Assembly (NCBI GenBank): GCA_963082975.1 | Contig: OY720344.1 | Span: 4,761,580 to 4,825,579 of the forward strand | DNA from: Labia minor | Taxonomy: Eukaryota > Arthropoda > Insecta > Dermaptera > Spongiphoridae | Direction of reading: 5' to 3' | Length of the DNA stretch: 64,000 nucleotides | In this document: piece by piece, positions 47,587-59,242 of the stretch | Layout: the number at the start of each line of letters is the position of its first letter | Numbering within the stretch: position 1 is the stretch's first letter | Made by a program: the position numbers and the translations under genes | The notes under the pieces: generated by a model | Told to the model about the DNA's origin: nothing | The model's database searches: none | What the model saw: only the letters and a program-made list of their open reading frames with translations

Positions 47587-48245
47587 TATTTTTATCTTTT
47601 CTTTAGGAAAAAAAAGAAAGTAAATTTTTTATAAACTGATTTAAGTAAAATAAATGTAAACTTAATAGTAGTAGTTATTTATAAATTTATTACTTATTGT
47701 TAGTACAAGTAGTACATTTTTTTTTCAAATATAGTTTATGTAAACTTGAAATATTGTATAAAACTAATCACGTTTTAAAAGTCTGTGCCGTTTATCATTT
47801 TCATCTCTTTAATTATTTTCAGAATTCTCACTTTTTTTCTCATTACTCTTATAGTTAGTTAGAGTATATGATCATTAGTAGAAAATTAATCAATTACTTA
47901 CAACTGAAAGAAAATGTATGTGTGAGAGATATGGAATGTTAGGGAGGAGGGGTGGGGTGGAACGAAGAGGGAGGGAGAGAAAAGGGGGTTGAAAGGAGAG
48001 ACGATAAAGATCCCATTGCTATTTCAATTGATATTCTTGAGAATTAACCTAGAAATTGTTTTCATAATCCTTCTTTTCAAGAGTTTAAGTTTCCTCTGTT
48101 GTTGTTGTTGTTGTTGTTGTTATTTTACTTATATATAATATGCACTCATTAATCTTGATTAAAGAAAATTATATAATATTAATTTGTAGTTTATTTTATT
48201 TTTAACTTTTATATAAATTGATATACATATTTAATTTAAGCTTTT
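47587..48245. other. AT-rich interval with a purine-rich patch
   Basis: G/A-rich run at 47937-47998 and GTTGTT repeats at 48098-48121. Nothing coding. Confidence 0.5.
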
Positions 48246-48853
48246 ACTATCTCGTAAGAGATAGTATTGCGATCACGAAAATTTTCGATGTCGAGATTTT
48301 GATGTTTTTATACGTTTTGAAGGTTCCTGAATCATTTTCACTAATGTTGAGAAAAATGTCTGTGTGTGGGGGGGGGGGGGGGTATGTGTGTATGTATGTA
48401 ACCAAGATTACGCAAAAACGGTTTGAGCTAGAATGATGAAATTTGGTACATGGACATTATTCAAAATTCATAGTTTTCTATCAACTTTTGAGAAATGTAG
48501 CTCAACCGGAAGAGGGTCATTACCTACAACGTTTTGATTTTTTTTCCTCTAAAGTGACCGTAAAAATAAAGATATATGTTTGATAATTTTTCACATGATT
48601 AAGAATTGTATAAAACTGCTATATATAGAATTTCAGCTTGATTGATTCGCTGAAATTACCAGAATTAATTTTTTAACACTGTAAATCTCACGCGCCAACA
48701 CGTGACGTGGTACCATCAACAAAAGCCAAACATGCGCTATTTTAATATTTATTATTTATAATTTATAATTAATTAAATTTATTTTAAATATAATATATTA
48801 TATTATTTAATCCAATTCAAATTGAGAGATAGTCGAGTGGAGACACTCCAACT
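48246..48853 (+). mobile_element. HINE-A full copy with poly-G slot
   Basis: Complete ends (ACTATCTCGTAAGAGATAG; GTGGAGACACTCCAACT). The slot holds a run of 14-15 G at about 48367-48381 in place of the usual GT repeat. Confidence 0.65.
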
Positions 48854-48925
48854 AATTTTTTTTTTGTAATAATTACAAATATCTATAAGGTCACCGATGT
48901 CGATATCTGTCTATCTGTCTGTCTA

Positions 48926-49460
48926 TGAGGTCTGTTCAAAAGAAAAGGTGAATTTTGAATTATTTCGAAAAGTATTTATTTATTCATCAATATCCATTTT
49001 GTCCCCTTCAAAGTAATTTCCCTCAGATATAATGCACTTATACCAGCGCTTCTTCCAAGTGTCGAAGCACATCTGAAATTCGTTTTTCGGGATGACCATC
49101 AGCTCGATCTTCGATTCCGACTTTATTTCATCAATTATGGCAAAACGCTTTCCTTTCATTGGTTTTCTCTTCAGTTTTTGGAATAGGAAAAAGTCGAAAC
49201 GAGCCAAATCTGGTGAATACGGTGGTTGAGGCATGATTACGGTGTTGTTTTTGACCAAAAAATCACGAACAAGCAATGATATGTGAGCTGGTGCATTATC
49301 CATGATTTGTTTTTTCACAATTCCGATCGCTTGACCCGAATTGCTTCACGCAAATGTTTCATTACATATAAGAAATATATGTGAACCAACATAATTAAAA
49401 ATGTCGATATTTGTATGTAAACAGCCCGAGAAAATTCACTGTTCTTTTGAACAGACCTTA
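48926..49460 (-). mobile_element. Internally deleted mariner element with transposase C-terminus
   Basis: Inverted ends AGGTCTGTTCAAAAGAA (48928) and TTCTTTTGAACAGACCT (49442-49458), with TA on the right. The minus strand first gives MKHLREAIRVKRSEL, then in another frame IMDNAPAHISLLVRDFLV, MPQPPYSPDLARFDFFLF and a tail EGNYFEGDKMDIDE. HDNAPAH with the YSPDL motif is the second and third catalytic region of mariner (DD34D type). The N-terminal half is deleted and there is a frameshift just before MDNAPAH, so it is dead. Confidence 0.75.
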
Positions 49461-51042
49461 ATCAATTAACTAATTAATTAATTAATTAATACTTATTTTA
49501 ATATTAATTTAAAATTAAATCAATTTTTTTAATATTTGTTTATTAATATTATAAGAATTAAATTACAAGTATAAATCTGATATCAATTCAAGTTTTAAGT
49601 TTATATAAATTATATAAAATTTTAATAAAATGTATTTTAGAGAGAAAGTACATATATATACGATATATAAGTAGTTTGTTACATGATTAGTTAAGATTAT
49701 AGAGATTTGCGAAATTTATCCATTTTATTCATGATTTATTAATGATAAAATTAAACACGTTTCCATAAAGTCATATGATTGATTTATGCAAAAGAATATT
49801 AGAAATACAAAAAAAAAATCTAAGATTATTGAAAAAATACTTCAATGTTTTCATAGATGCAAATATTTTAATACATCAATTTATTTTGTTCATTATCAAT
49901 TTTTAAAATAAATAAATTTCTACAAAAAATGAAAATAAAGTTATATTATAATGATTATTATTATTTATTTTTTTTTTGCAAAGTATATATCTCTACTCCA
50001 TTCTGATGATCTATATATATAATTAAATAAAGTACTATTATTAAAAAAAAATAATAAATAAATTCCAAAACAAATAGGGTAAGATAAAAAAAAAATTAAA
50101 CTAAATAAATTATTCATTATAAGCCTTTGATTAAAAAGAGATTATTTAAAAACTGATTGCAAAGTCAATGAATAATTAATTCATTCTCGACTTTTTATTC
50201 TTTTTAAGTTTCATTAAACAAAGTTTTAAAATTAATTTCCATCTCAACCCTCTCCCTCTCTTCCCCCCCCCTCTCTCTTACACTTTCACCCTTTCACTCT
50301 TTTCATTCTTCTTTTTTTTTCTCTCATTTTCATTCACTTCATCCATTTACTTTAATTGTTGTTCATTCGTTCATGTTGATAGTGTATAGCTATGCCTATG
50401 GTATATTCCTAAGTATACCATAGTTATATTATATTCACATTGAATTCTCTTCATCTCATTCACTTGATTATATTGATACTTTCAAGCTCAATAGCTTACA
50501 CAAATACGTAAACAACACAAATTGTACTCGCAGTCAAAACGTTATAACGTTATAACGTTAAAAATGTCAAATTATACAATGGCAATGTCATATTTCACCT
50601 GTCAATATCAGTGTTGCCAATTCTCAATACATAAATAGTAGTCCTCGTAATTACAGGAAAAAGAATAAAATTTGATGGATTACATACCACACAAGTATTT
50701 CAAGACTAGAAAATAACACACACGCACAATAAGTCATATTTCATTTTAATAAGTATTTATAAGTTGTTTTTTTTATGTTGATTTAGCATACTCGCGTAAA
50801 TCAATTTTTTCTTGATTTTTGGATGTTTTGCCTTTTCATATATTAAAAGAAAAAAAAATAATAAAAATATAAATTACTAGAAATCAATCAAGTAAACACT
50901 TCCCTTTATTCTTATATTCTTTCTACATATATCAACCAATTCCTACTTATTCTGAAAAAACAATCATCAAAATTTATTCCTTCTTCGATACAGATACAAT
51001 TTGCCTACCATTAATTAATTTCATCTTTCATATACAATAAAA
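49461..51042. other. AT-rich interval with a C/T-rich island and a triple AACGTT palindrome
   Basis: AATT repeats at 49465-49490 and pyrimidine tract at 50244-50345. At 50538-50559 three AACGTT units separated by AT form a perfect 22-bp palindrome. The surroundings (GCAATGTCATATTTCACC, 50582) are less AT-rich. No gene. Confidence 0.5.
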
Positions 51043-51318
51043 AGCTGGAGTGTCTCCACTCGACTATCTCACAAATTTGAATTGGATTAATTAACATAGA
51101 TTATATTTAAATTAAATTTAATTAATTATAAATTAAAATTGGCGCGTGAGATATGCAGTGTTAAAAAATGAATTCTGGTACTTTCAGCGTTCCCCCCACA
51201 CACAGACATTTTTCTCAACCTTAGTGAAAATGATTCAGGAACCTTCAAAACGTATAAAAACATCAAAATCTCAACATCGAAAATTTTCATGGTCACAATA
51301 CTATCTCTGGCGAGATAG
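51043..51318 (-). mobile_element. HINE-A short derivative (276 bp)
   Basis: Both termini are present but two internal blocks are missing: one between the AT-rich section and GGCGCGTGAG, the other from TACTTTCAGCG straight to a CCCCCC/ACACACAG slot. The core is lost, yet the ends are kept. Confidence 0.62.
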
Positions 51319-52070
51319 AAAAAATGGAAGGAGTAATTGAATGATCCAACTTGAATTAAAACCAATACAAATAAATAAATAAATAAACAACTTGAAAAAT
51401 TCATTTCAAAAATAGTCTATTAAATAATTAGTTTTGTTGACCATATTGTGTATAAATTAATGATAATAATGATGATGATGATGATGATGCTTAGTGGGTG
51501 AGTGAATGTATCCGTATCTTGTATAAAAAGGGAAGGAGAAAAATGGATTTACGATTAATAAATGAATCAAACACCCACACTCAAATAGAAATTCAAAGTT
51601 AATAAATAATTGTTGAACAATAAATAACGAATCAATCTCTCAATTCTAAATTAAATTTTACAATATTAAAACTGGCTGATGGATCGATTAAATAGAAATT
51701 GAATTCAATTATTTTTTTTTATTTCTTTAATTAATTATTATTTTCAATTTGTGGTTTAAAATCAATATTTTATTGCATTTTACTTTAATTAATTATTTTA
51801 ATTTATAATATATTTTCAGTTTGTGAGATTTAAAATCACATTTATATATATAAAATACCTAATTAAATTCAACAAATGTTTATATATACATTATGTTATA
51901 TCCCTAGATTTATTAAATTATTTCGACAGTTTCTCTTAATTAAAAGCCATTTTAAAATAAAGAATAATTAATTATCGAAAGGTTATTTAATAATAATATA
52001 ATTTAGTGTTTTAGGATAACAATTATAATATTTGGGTAAACTCGAGTTTACTAAAGTGGCAAAGAAAATA
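51319..52070. other. AT-rich interval
   Basis: GATGATGAT repeats at 51469-51490. Nothing else. Confidence 0.6.
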
Positions 52071-52671
52071 AGCTGGAGTGTCTCCACTTGACCATCTCGC
52101 AATTTGAATTGGATTAAATAACAATATATTATATTTAAATTTAATTAATTATAAATTATAAATTAAAATTAATAAATAATATTCATTAAATCAGCGCATG
52201 TTTGGCTCTTTGTTGATGGCACCACGTCACGTGTTGGCGCGTGAGATTTACAGTGTTAAAAAATTAATTCTGGTACTTTCAGCGATTCAATCAAGCTGAA
52301 ATTCTATATATAGCAGTTTTATACAATTTTTAATCATGTGAAAAACTATCCAACCTATATCTTTATTTTTACGCTCACTTTAGAGGAAAAAAATCAAAAC
52401 TATGTAGGTAGTGACCCTCTTCCGGTGGAGCTACATTTCTCAAAAGTTGATAAAAAACTACGAATTTGGAATAATGCCCGTATACCAAATTTCATAATTC
52501 TAGCTCAAACCGTTTTTGCGTAATCTTGTCTCCATACATACACACATACCCCCCCCCCCCCCCACACACAGACATTTTTCTCAACATTAGTGAAAATGAT
52601 TCAGGAACCTTCAAAACGTATAAAAACATCAAAATCTCGACATCGAAATTTTCGCAATCTGGCGAAATAGT
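52071..52671 (-). mobile_element. HINE-A full copy with poly-C slot
   Basis: Complete. The slot is a run of about 15 C (52549-52563) followed by ACACACAG. The 5' hairpin has partly decayed (CAATCTGGCGAAATAG). Confidence 0.65.
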
Positions 52672-52753
52672 AAAAAGAAAGTGTTGTCAAATTGTAATAT
52701 GAGTTTTTCTCTAAATTATAAAAAAATATTTCTTAATTTTAACATAGTTTTAA

Positions 52754-52789
<36 letters not shown>

Positions 52790-53895
52790 AAATTTTGGAC
52801 CAAATATTGAAGATATTTTTACAAAAAATACATTTATTAATTTATTAATTAATTATTATTTATTAATGAGTGATTGAAAAAAATATTTTATTAGATTCCT
52901 AAAACAAATTATTTTTAATTGTTTTTTTTTTATTTTAGACCCCCTGACCTTTTTAATAAAAGAGTCCTCTGTTTTTAAAAATTGTCAACAATTTCTAAAT
53001 ATCCCCCTTACAACTTAAATTTATATATATCTAACTTATATTATAAAATTTAATGTTTGAATATTTCATATTCAAATAAAATAAATAAATAAATAAAAAT
53101 CGCATCAAATATGAATAAATTAGTTTATTTATTTTCAAAGTGAAAAACTCAAATAATAGTCAAATCAATTACTTTTTAAATTTTGAATATAATAGTTTAT
53201 ATTCGTTAATTCTATATGGTATGTAGGTATTAGAGTTACAGGAAAAAGTACATTTAAAGGTATCAATCTTTTGATATTTATGTAATTTATAGGATTTTGA
53301 AAGAGATGATAAATTATTATATATTTTTCTTTATTTACATAAAATTTAGTATAATAAAATGTGTTAGAATTTCTTGTAAACCATATATAGCTTCAAATTT
53401 ATATATGTATTTATTTATACGATTGATGTAAGTAATAATTTATAATCAATTTGATTTAAAAATCTATTAGTATTTTTTATATATTAATTAAATTTAAAAT
53501 TTGTGTTAGGATTAATGGCTTTTTAAAATTAACAAATTCGAAAGAAATAACTCCATATTTTTATTATGAGTATATTTCTTCTTTTTTTTTTAATTTGTTG
53601 TGTTCATTTGGAAATATTATTCGTATTAATTTATTATAAGTATTTTATATTTAATTATAAAAATAATTACTTGATAAAATATAATAAAATATAACAATTT
53701 TTATTTCTAAGAAAATTTTATGAATTTAATAATAATTATATTATTTTTATTTTGTCTTTTCAAACGTTTTATGCATAATAGAATATTTTTGATTTGCTAA
53801 TCTCTATGAAATTTTTTGTGAAACCCTTTTTGAATAATTTCAAATTTTATACTACAAAATAACTCACTGAATTATTATTTTTTCAATATAATATT
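52672..53895. other. AT-rich interval with TA microsatellite
   Basis: TA repeat at 52757-52788; otherwise A/T-rich DNA with no gene. Confidence 0.65.
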
Positions 53896-54207
53896 GATTG
53901 ATTCTCAACCTGTGGAGCGAGCACACTAATGGGGATAGCATATCAAGTGCCCGTAAACTTTTAAAAATTTTAGATTTTTTTTCTATATGGTTCTAAAAAA
54001 TAAAAAAATAAAAAAATTGATTAAGTCAGTGAATGTAAAGAGGCTCTCAAACAACATTTCGGACTTTTTTTCAATATGGTTCTTAAAAAAAAAAAAAAAA
54101 AAGGTAAACTGTTTTAATTTTATTGTATGAGGAGGGGAGGGGGGGGGGGGCGCGATGAAAATTATGATTGAAAATTGGGCCGTGAATACTAAAAGGTTAA
54201 GAAACAC
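53896..54207 (+). mobile_element. hAT-like MITE, worn ends
   Basis: TGATTCTCAACCTGTGG at the left and AAAAGGTTAAGAAACACTG at the right resemble the CAGTGATTCTCAACC family. GGTTCTAAAAAATAAA and GGTTCTTAAAAAAA occur inside, plus a G run at 54132-54149. Confidence 0.45.
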
Positions 54208-54611
54208 TGATTTATATTATTATTATTATGGTATTATTTATTACTAATTTTTTTTTTTTATAAATGAAAGTAGTGTGATGATCTCAAACGATTTTTTTGT
54301 TTCCAATTGACCTAATTTATTTTCTATGTAGATTTTTATAGGTATTATTATTTTTGTTTTGTAATTGGATTTGTAATTTTTTTTCCTATTTTGATCCATT
54401 TTTTTACTCTTCTTCTATGATTTATCTTTGTGTAAGTGGTTTGAATGTTGTTGTGTTGTTGTATTGGCCTTTGTTCCCTTTTGGTCTTTTGTGTGTCTGT
54501 CCATCTGGCAACAGGGCGCGGCGCGCGGAGAGTGCACTTGGAGGGGAAAGGCCCTGGGACCTCTCTCCTCTCTAGAGTTATATACAGTGTGTGCATGTAT
54601 GTGTCTGCGTA

Positions 54612-54653
<42 letters not shown>

Positions 54654-55356
54654 TAAGTGGAGGTGGTAGTGGTGTAGTTGAAGGGAGGGAGGGAGAGAGA
54701 AAGAGAGCGAGAGAGGGGGGGAGAGTGTAGTGGAGAGGGCAACGGGGTGGGTAGGTACCCACGCGGCTCCTAATACCCGCCTGCTGCTGCTGCACTCAGT
54801 CAAGTCAGTCGAGTTCGTGCCGTTATACTCGTCGCGCACACCATTTTTACCTTCTCCTCCCCTTTTTTTATCACTTACCATCCATTCATTCATTTATTAT
54901 AACTTTAACAAAACAAAACCGTCTCTTCAATTTATTTTATATAAATATAAAAATTATATTCCCATAATATAATTTATTTTATTTTTTTTTAATTTTTTTT
55001 TTATTTTATAAATTAAATCAAATTATTTTTTATTAAATTTCTTCTTTCAAAATAAATAAATAAATAAATAAAATCAAAAATATAAGTGAGTGAAATTATA
55101 AAAGTGAAATTTTCACTAGTGTTTTGGTGTCCTGTGAAAAAAGTGTTTTTTCCCCAATAAAAATAAATAAGTAAATGAAAAATGTGTCTCCATGTGCTGC
55201 TATTAATGTGATCTTATCATAATTTTATATTGTTTTTTATTTATATTTAAATTTTTGGTTGATTTTTTTTTATTTTAAATAATAATTAATATTATTATTT
55301 TATAAAGTGTGATTTATTTATTTTTCTTTTGTGTTACACATGTGTATAGTTTTATT

Positions 55357-55394
<38 letters not shown>

Positions 55395-55442
55395 TCACTC
55401 ATCCAATTCAATGGACACAAATAATTTAATATATTCAATTTG
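54208..55442 (+). promoter_or_regulatory. Candidate promoter and first exon
   Basis: A GA-repeat and purine-rich tract (54624-54735) precedes a GC-balanced block with two TCAGT initiator motifs (54796-54800, 54805-54809) and GCGGCGCGCGGAG-like sequence upstream. An ATG at 55411 (context TTCAATGG) opens MDTNNLIYSIW and reaches a strong donor, TTTG|GTGAGTAA, at 55442/55443. GAGA tracts plus an arthropod initiator are typical of developmental promoters. Weak points: the leader would contain several upstream ATGs, no correctly spaced downstream element was found, and the coding part is 11 codons. The pyrimidine/purine bias may be simple repeat expansion. Confidence 0.25.
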
Positions 55443-55799
55443 GTGAGTAATTTTATTATATTATTTTAAATTAACAAATATCTAAAATTAAAAATTATAC
55501 TATTTATTAATATTTTTAATTGTACTTTTATTATTAATACATTTGATAATGTGTTTATAAAATTTTTTTTTTTTAATATTAAAATTCTATCTAACATAAT
55601 GATGATTTTTTTTCTAATTTATTCCTAAACCTAAGTTGTTTGATAATCTAGGTAGGTATGTATGCATGTATGTGTGTAAATGTTTATATTTAGGGATATT
55701 TTTGAAAAAATAGAATAAATAAATAAATGTAATATTTCATATTTTATAGGTAGAAAGCCAATCTTTTATTAAAATTATTAAAATGTTTTTCGTTTTTTT
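55443..55799. other. AT-rich interval
   Basis: If 54.8-55.44 kb is an exon this would be intron start. No features. Confidence 0.5.
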
Positions 55800-55896
55800 A
55801 CTACTAGTATTGCGATCAGGAAAATTTCGAGATTTTGATGTTTTTATTCGTTTTGAAGGTTTCTCAATCATTTTCACTAAGGTTGAGAAAAATGTC

Positions 55897-55943
<47 letters not shown>

Positions 55944-56386
55944 AGACAAGATTACGCAAAAATAGTTTGAGTTAGAATCATGAAATTTGGTACATGGGCA
56001 TTATCCAAAATTTGTAGTTTTCTATCAACTTTTGAGAAATGTAGCTCAACCGGAAGAGGGTCATTAGTCATTACCTACAATGTTTTGATATTTTTCCTCT
56101 AAAGTGACCGTAAAAATAAAGATATATGTTTGATAATTTTTCACATGATTAAAAATTGTATAAAACTGCTATATATAGAATTTCAGCTTGATTGAATCGC
56201 TGAAAGTACCAGAATTAATTTTTTAACACTACAAATCACGCGCCAACACGTGACGTGATGCCATCAACAGAGTCAAACATTATTTATTAATTTTAATTTA
56301 TAAATAATTAAATTTAATTTAAATATAAAATATGTTAATTAATCCAATTCAAATTTGCGAGATAGTCGAGTGGAGACACTCCAGCT
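55800..56386 (+). mobile_element. HINE-A near-full copy
   Basis: The 5' hairpin has collapsed to ACTACTAGTATTGCGATC. Slot (GT)n(ATGT)n at 55898-55943, a GTCATTAGTCATTACC micro-duplication at about 56060, 3' stem-loop intact. Confidence 0.62.
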
Positions 56387-58015
56387 TATTTTTTTATAAT
56401 TTAATATACATTTTTAAATTTTAGTAAACATTTATAAATAAAATTAAAAAAATAATAAAACCCTGATAAAAGAATTTGATAATATAATGTTTTTTCTATT
56501 ATTTTTTTATTCCTTTATATTTTTTTAATTAAATATATTTAAAGTTAATAAATAAAATTATTTTAGATAGAATATATTAAATTCATCTCATTACATTAGA
56601 AAATATTTGTCATATTTATTATAGATGAATATTTTTATATATAATATAATTACATTTACCACTCTAATAAATGTGATTAAAATGATACTTAATTTTCACA
56701 AAAGTATGAGTACTTTAACTACATGAATAATTTAACTTTAATATTCAATATCAATAACAGGCAAGAAATATCGTATATTAGTATATTGACTTTCACCTAT
56801 TAACATTGATTAAATAAGATTTAGTTAACCTTTATTATAATATATTTCTAATAGGTAAGTATATTATAAAGAGAGAGAGAGAGAGAGAGAAAGATTTATT
56901 TATACTTATATAAACCTAATATAATAGATTATATTCCCTTTAACCATCTCACCTATTTTATGCCAACATCAATTAAAGTACAACTATTTAGACAAAGATT
57001 AATTGTATGATCATTTTACTGTAAAATAATAAGTACCTGGAGCACGGAGCTATCGCGAGACCCTTTAAAAAAATTATACAATTTATTATTATAAACTTTA
57101 AAAATTTTACAATTTTTTAAATTATTTATTACAATTGTTAAATGGATTTTCTAAAAATGATGTATCAAAAATTTGTTTCCTAAAATGGCATAAATTATAA
57201 TTAAAATAACTTGATTTTCAAATTAAGATGAAAAATATATTCAAATTTACTTGATAAAATAAAATATTTGATCCTATATTATACTAGTATATATATGTTG
57301 TTATAATTAGATGGATTCAGTCTTATATTTTTCAAAGTAGCAAGAGTTTATAGATTGTTTCGACCAAAGATTACTACTGATAATAATATAAATTCTGACA
57401 CCTGTACTTGTCTATATTTTAATTAAGAAAGGGGGTTATATTTTTTTCTTTTTATTTATTATAATTTAATCTAAAAAATATTTTAATTAATATAATATCA
57501 TTTATTTTATATTATTAAATCAAATTTATTCAACAATTTATTTGATATAAGATATTCTTTATCATTTTAAATGAATTTAAATTAAAGAAAAAAATTATTT
57601 TTAAAAAGTTTCTTTCTTTATAATTGTTCATATGTATTATATATTGCTATTTTAATGAATATTTTTTTTTTTTTGATTGGGAGGAATGATAAATATATTT
57701 CGTAATTTTATTCGAAAATATTATTAAAATATATATTTTTAATTCTATTTCGAAAATAATAAATTTGAAAATATTTTAAATATAAAAAAATATTAATACA
57801 TTATCAATTAAAAAAGAATGACGGGAGGCAAATTTCAATAAGGATGACGTAGTTGTTGACGTCATTTAAATTACTAGTTTAAATTAAGAAAATACGAATA
57901 AAGTTGATTTTACACGAGGCTGAAACCAATACAGATCGATTTTCCTTTATAAATATTATCTATGGTGTGCATTTCTAAAAAAAATTCTTAGAGCGGTTTA
58001 ATATCTCAAAAATAT

Positions 58016-58047
<32 letters not shown>

Positions 58048-58162
58048 TACAATATATATACAATTTTTATATGTATTTTTATATTTTATAATAAGTATGA
58101 TAAGATAAGATAAGATGTATCGAGAAACGCATGCAAAGAATTTTATTTCGTCAAAATTATTA
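56387..58162. other. AT-rich interval with GA and TA microsatellites
   Basis: GA at 56872-56890, TA at 58020-58047. 57020-57060 (ACCTGGAGCACGGAGC) is a small non-AT patch. No gene. Confidence 0.6.
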
Positions 58163-58549
58163 TAGGGTAAAGTATACAGTCGTTGACCCCGAGGCAGTCA
58201 TTGGCCCCCTATCACTAGAACACACATAATAAGAGTTTTTTATTTTAAAAATTACGCTATTAACTATGGTTATGTAATCGTTTGTTGTATGGTTGTATAA
58301 TCACTATAGAATACCTGGGCCAATAACTATAACAAGGGGCCAATAACTGTATTTTCTAGGATTTTTTTTAAAAAGGTGCTTATATTGAAAATGTCATGAG
58401 AAAATGATTTTTTTTTTATTTAATAAAATGCTCATAGTATCTGTTCTGTAAACCTAATTTGACACAGATTGTTCCGTAATTTGCCCAGATATGCATTAAA
58501 GACTGCTTGAAGTTGCTTAAGGGGGCCAACGACTGTATGCTTTACCCTA
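58163..58549 (+). mobile_element. 387-bp MITE with TAGGGTAAAG ends
   Basis: Left TAGGGTAAAGTATACAGTCG and right CGACTGTATGCTTTACCCTA are near-perfect inverted repeats. Subterminal GGGGCCAATAACTGTA units repeat the same motif. TA ends suggest a TA-targeting superfamily. A partial relative lies at 36460. The minus strand near the right end reads GPLKQLQAVFNAYLGKL, possibly a scrap of parental coding sequence. Confidence 0.6.
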
Positions 58550-58564
58550 CAAGGATAAATACTA

Positions 58565-58745
58565 TAAATAATAAGAAATATTTTCCGGCTTGTATTAGAT
58601 GAGTGTGTAAGGCGGTGATCTATGACATTAAGAAACGAAAATAGATTGAGAGGTTTTGAAAAAACTTTCTTCGTAGTATTTCGTTTAGGAGCCGAAGAAG
58701 GAGAGAGAGAAAAGGTCTGTTGTCTATCTATCATTGCAAATAATT
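58565..58745 (+). pseudogene. LINE ORF2 fragment (relative of 6040)
   Basis: From 58622 the plus strand reads MTLRNENRLRGFEKTFF then VVFRLGAEEGE. This aligns with MTLGDESRFRVFENRIL and the following GP..DE region of the fragment near 6100; a stop precedes it in frame (before SMTL). Only this small C-terminal piece survives. Confidence 0.45.
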
Positions 58746-59242
58746 TTTATCGCAATCCCAATGGAACCGTTTGGTTGGTGTTTCCACACCCCCCATCACA
58801 CATTACTTTCATTAAACTCATTCAACATAATCAATATAAAAGTGAATAAATAAATAAATAAATATTATTGCAATTATGGATTCTGAAACTAAAACTTATA
58901 AATAAAACTTTTTTGTCCTTTTGTTAGAAAATAATTAAATGTTTGACATTTTTCAATTTAATTTTTATAGTCAACTATTTATTTATTTTTCATTTATTTT
59001 TTAATGTTTTTTTTTTTCAAAGTGTCCTTGTTATTATTATTTGTTTAGGTTTCCGTGAAAGTTTTTTTTTATTATGAAAAATCATTTCTGGGTTATGTTC
59101 ACGACTAATTTGACTCTCGATATTTCGGCGCCCATTTTAACGCCATTTTCAAGACAATTTATTGAAGAGGGCAATTTTTTGAGATTCTGGGTCGTAGTCC
59201 GTGTGACCAAGAGTCGAGTTAGGAGTTGAGATTATGATATAC
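58746..59242. other. AT-rich interval with one GC-balanced patch
   Basis: 59095-59215 (TCTCGATATTTCGGCGCCC, GGGTCGTAGTCCGTGTGACC) is less AT-rich and unidentified. Confidence 0.45.

Noticed and set aside
54348-54893. 181-codon minus-strand frame rich in SLSLSLSLSHTHTH
   Set aside because: It is a translation of GA/GT microsatellites and strand-biased DNA; no domain and low-complexity sequence.
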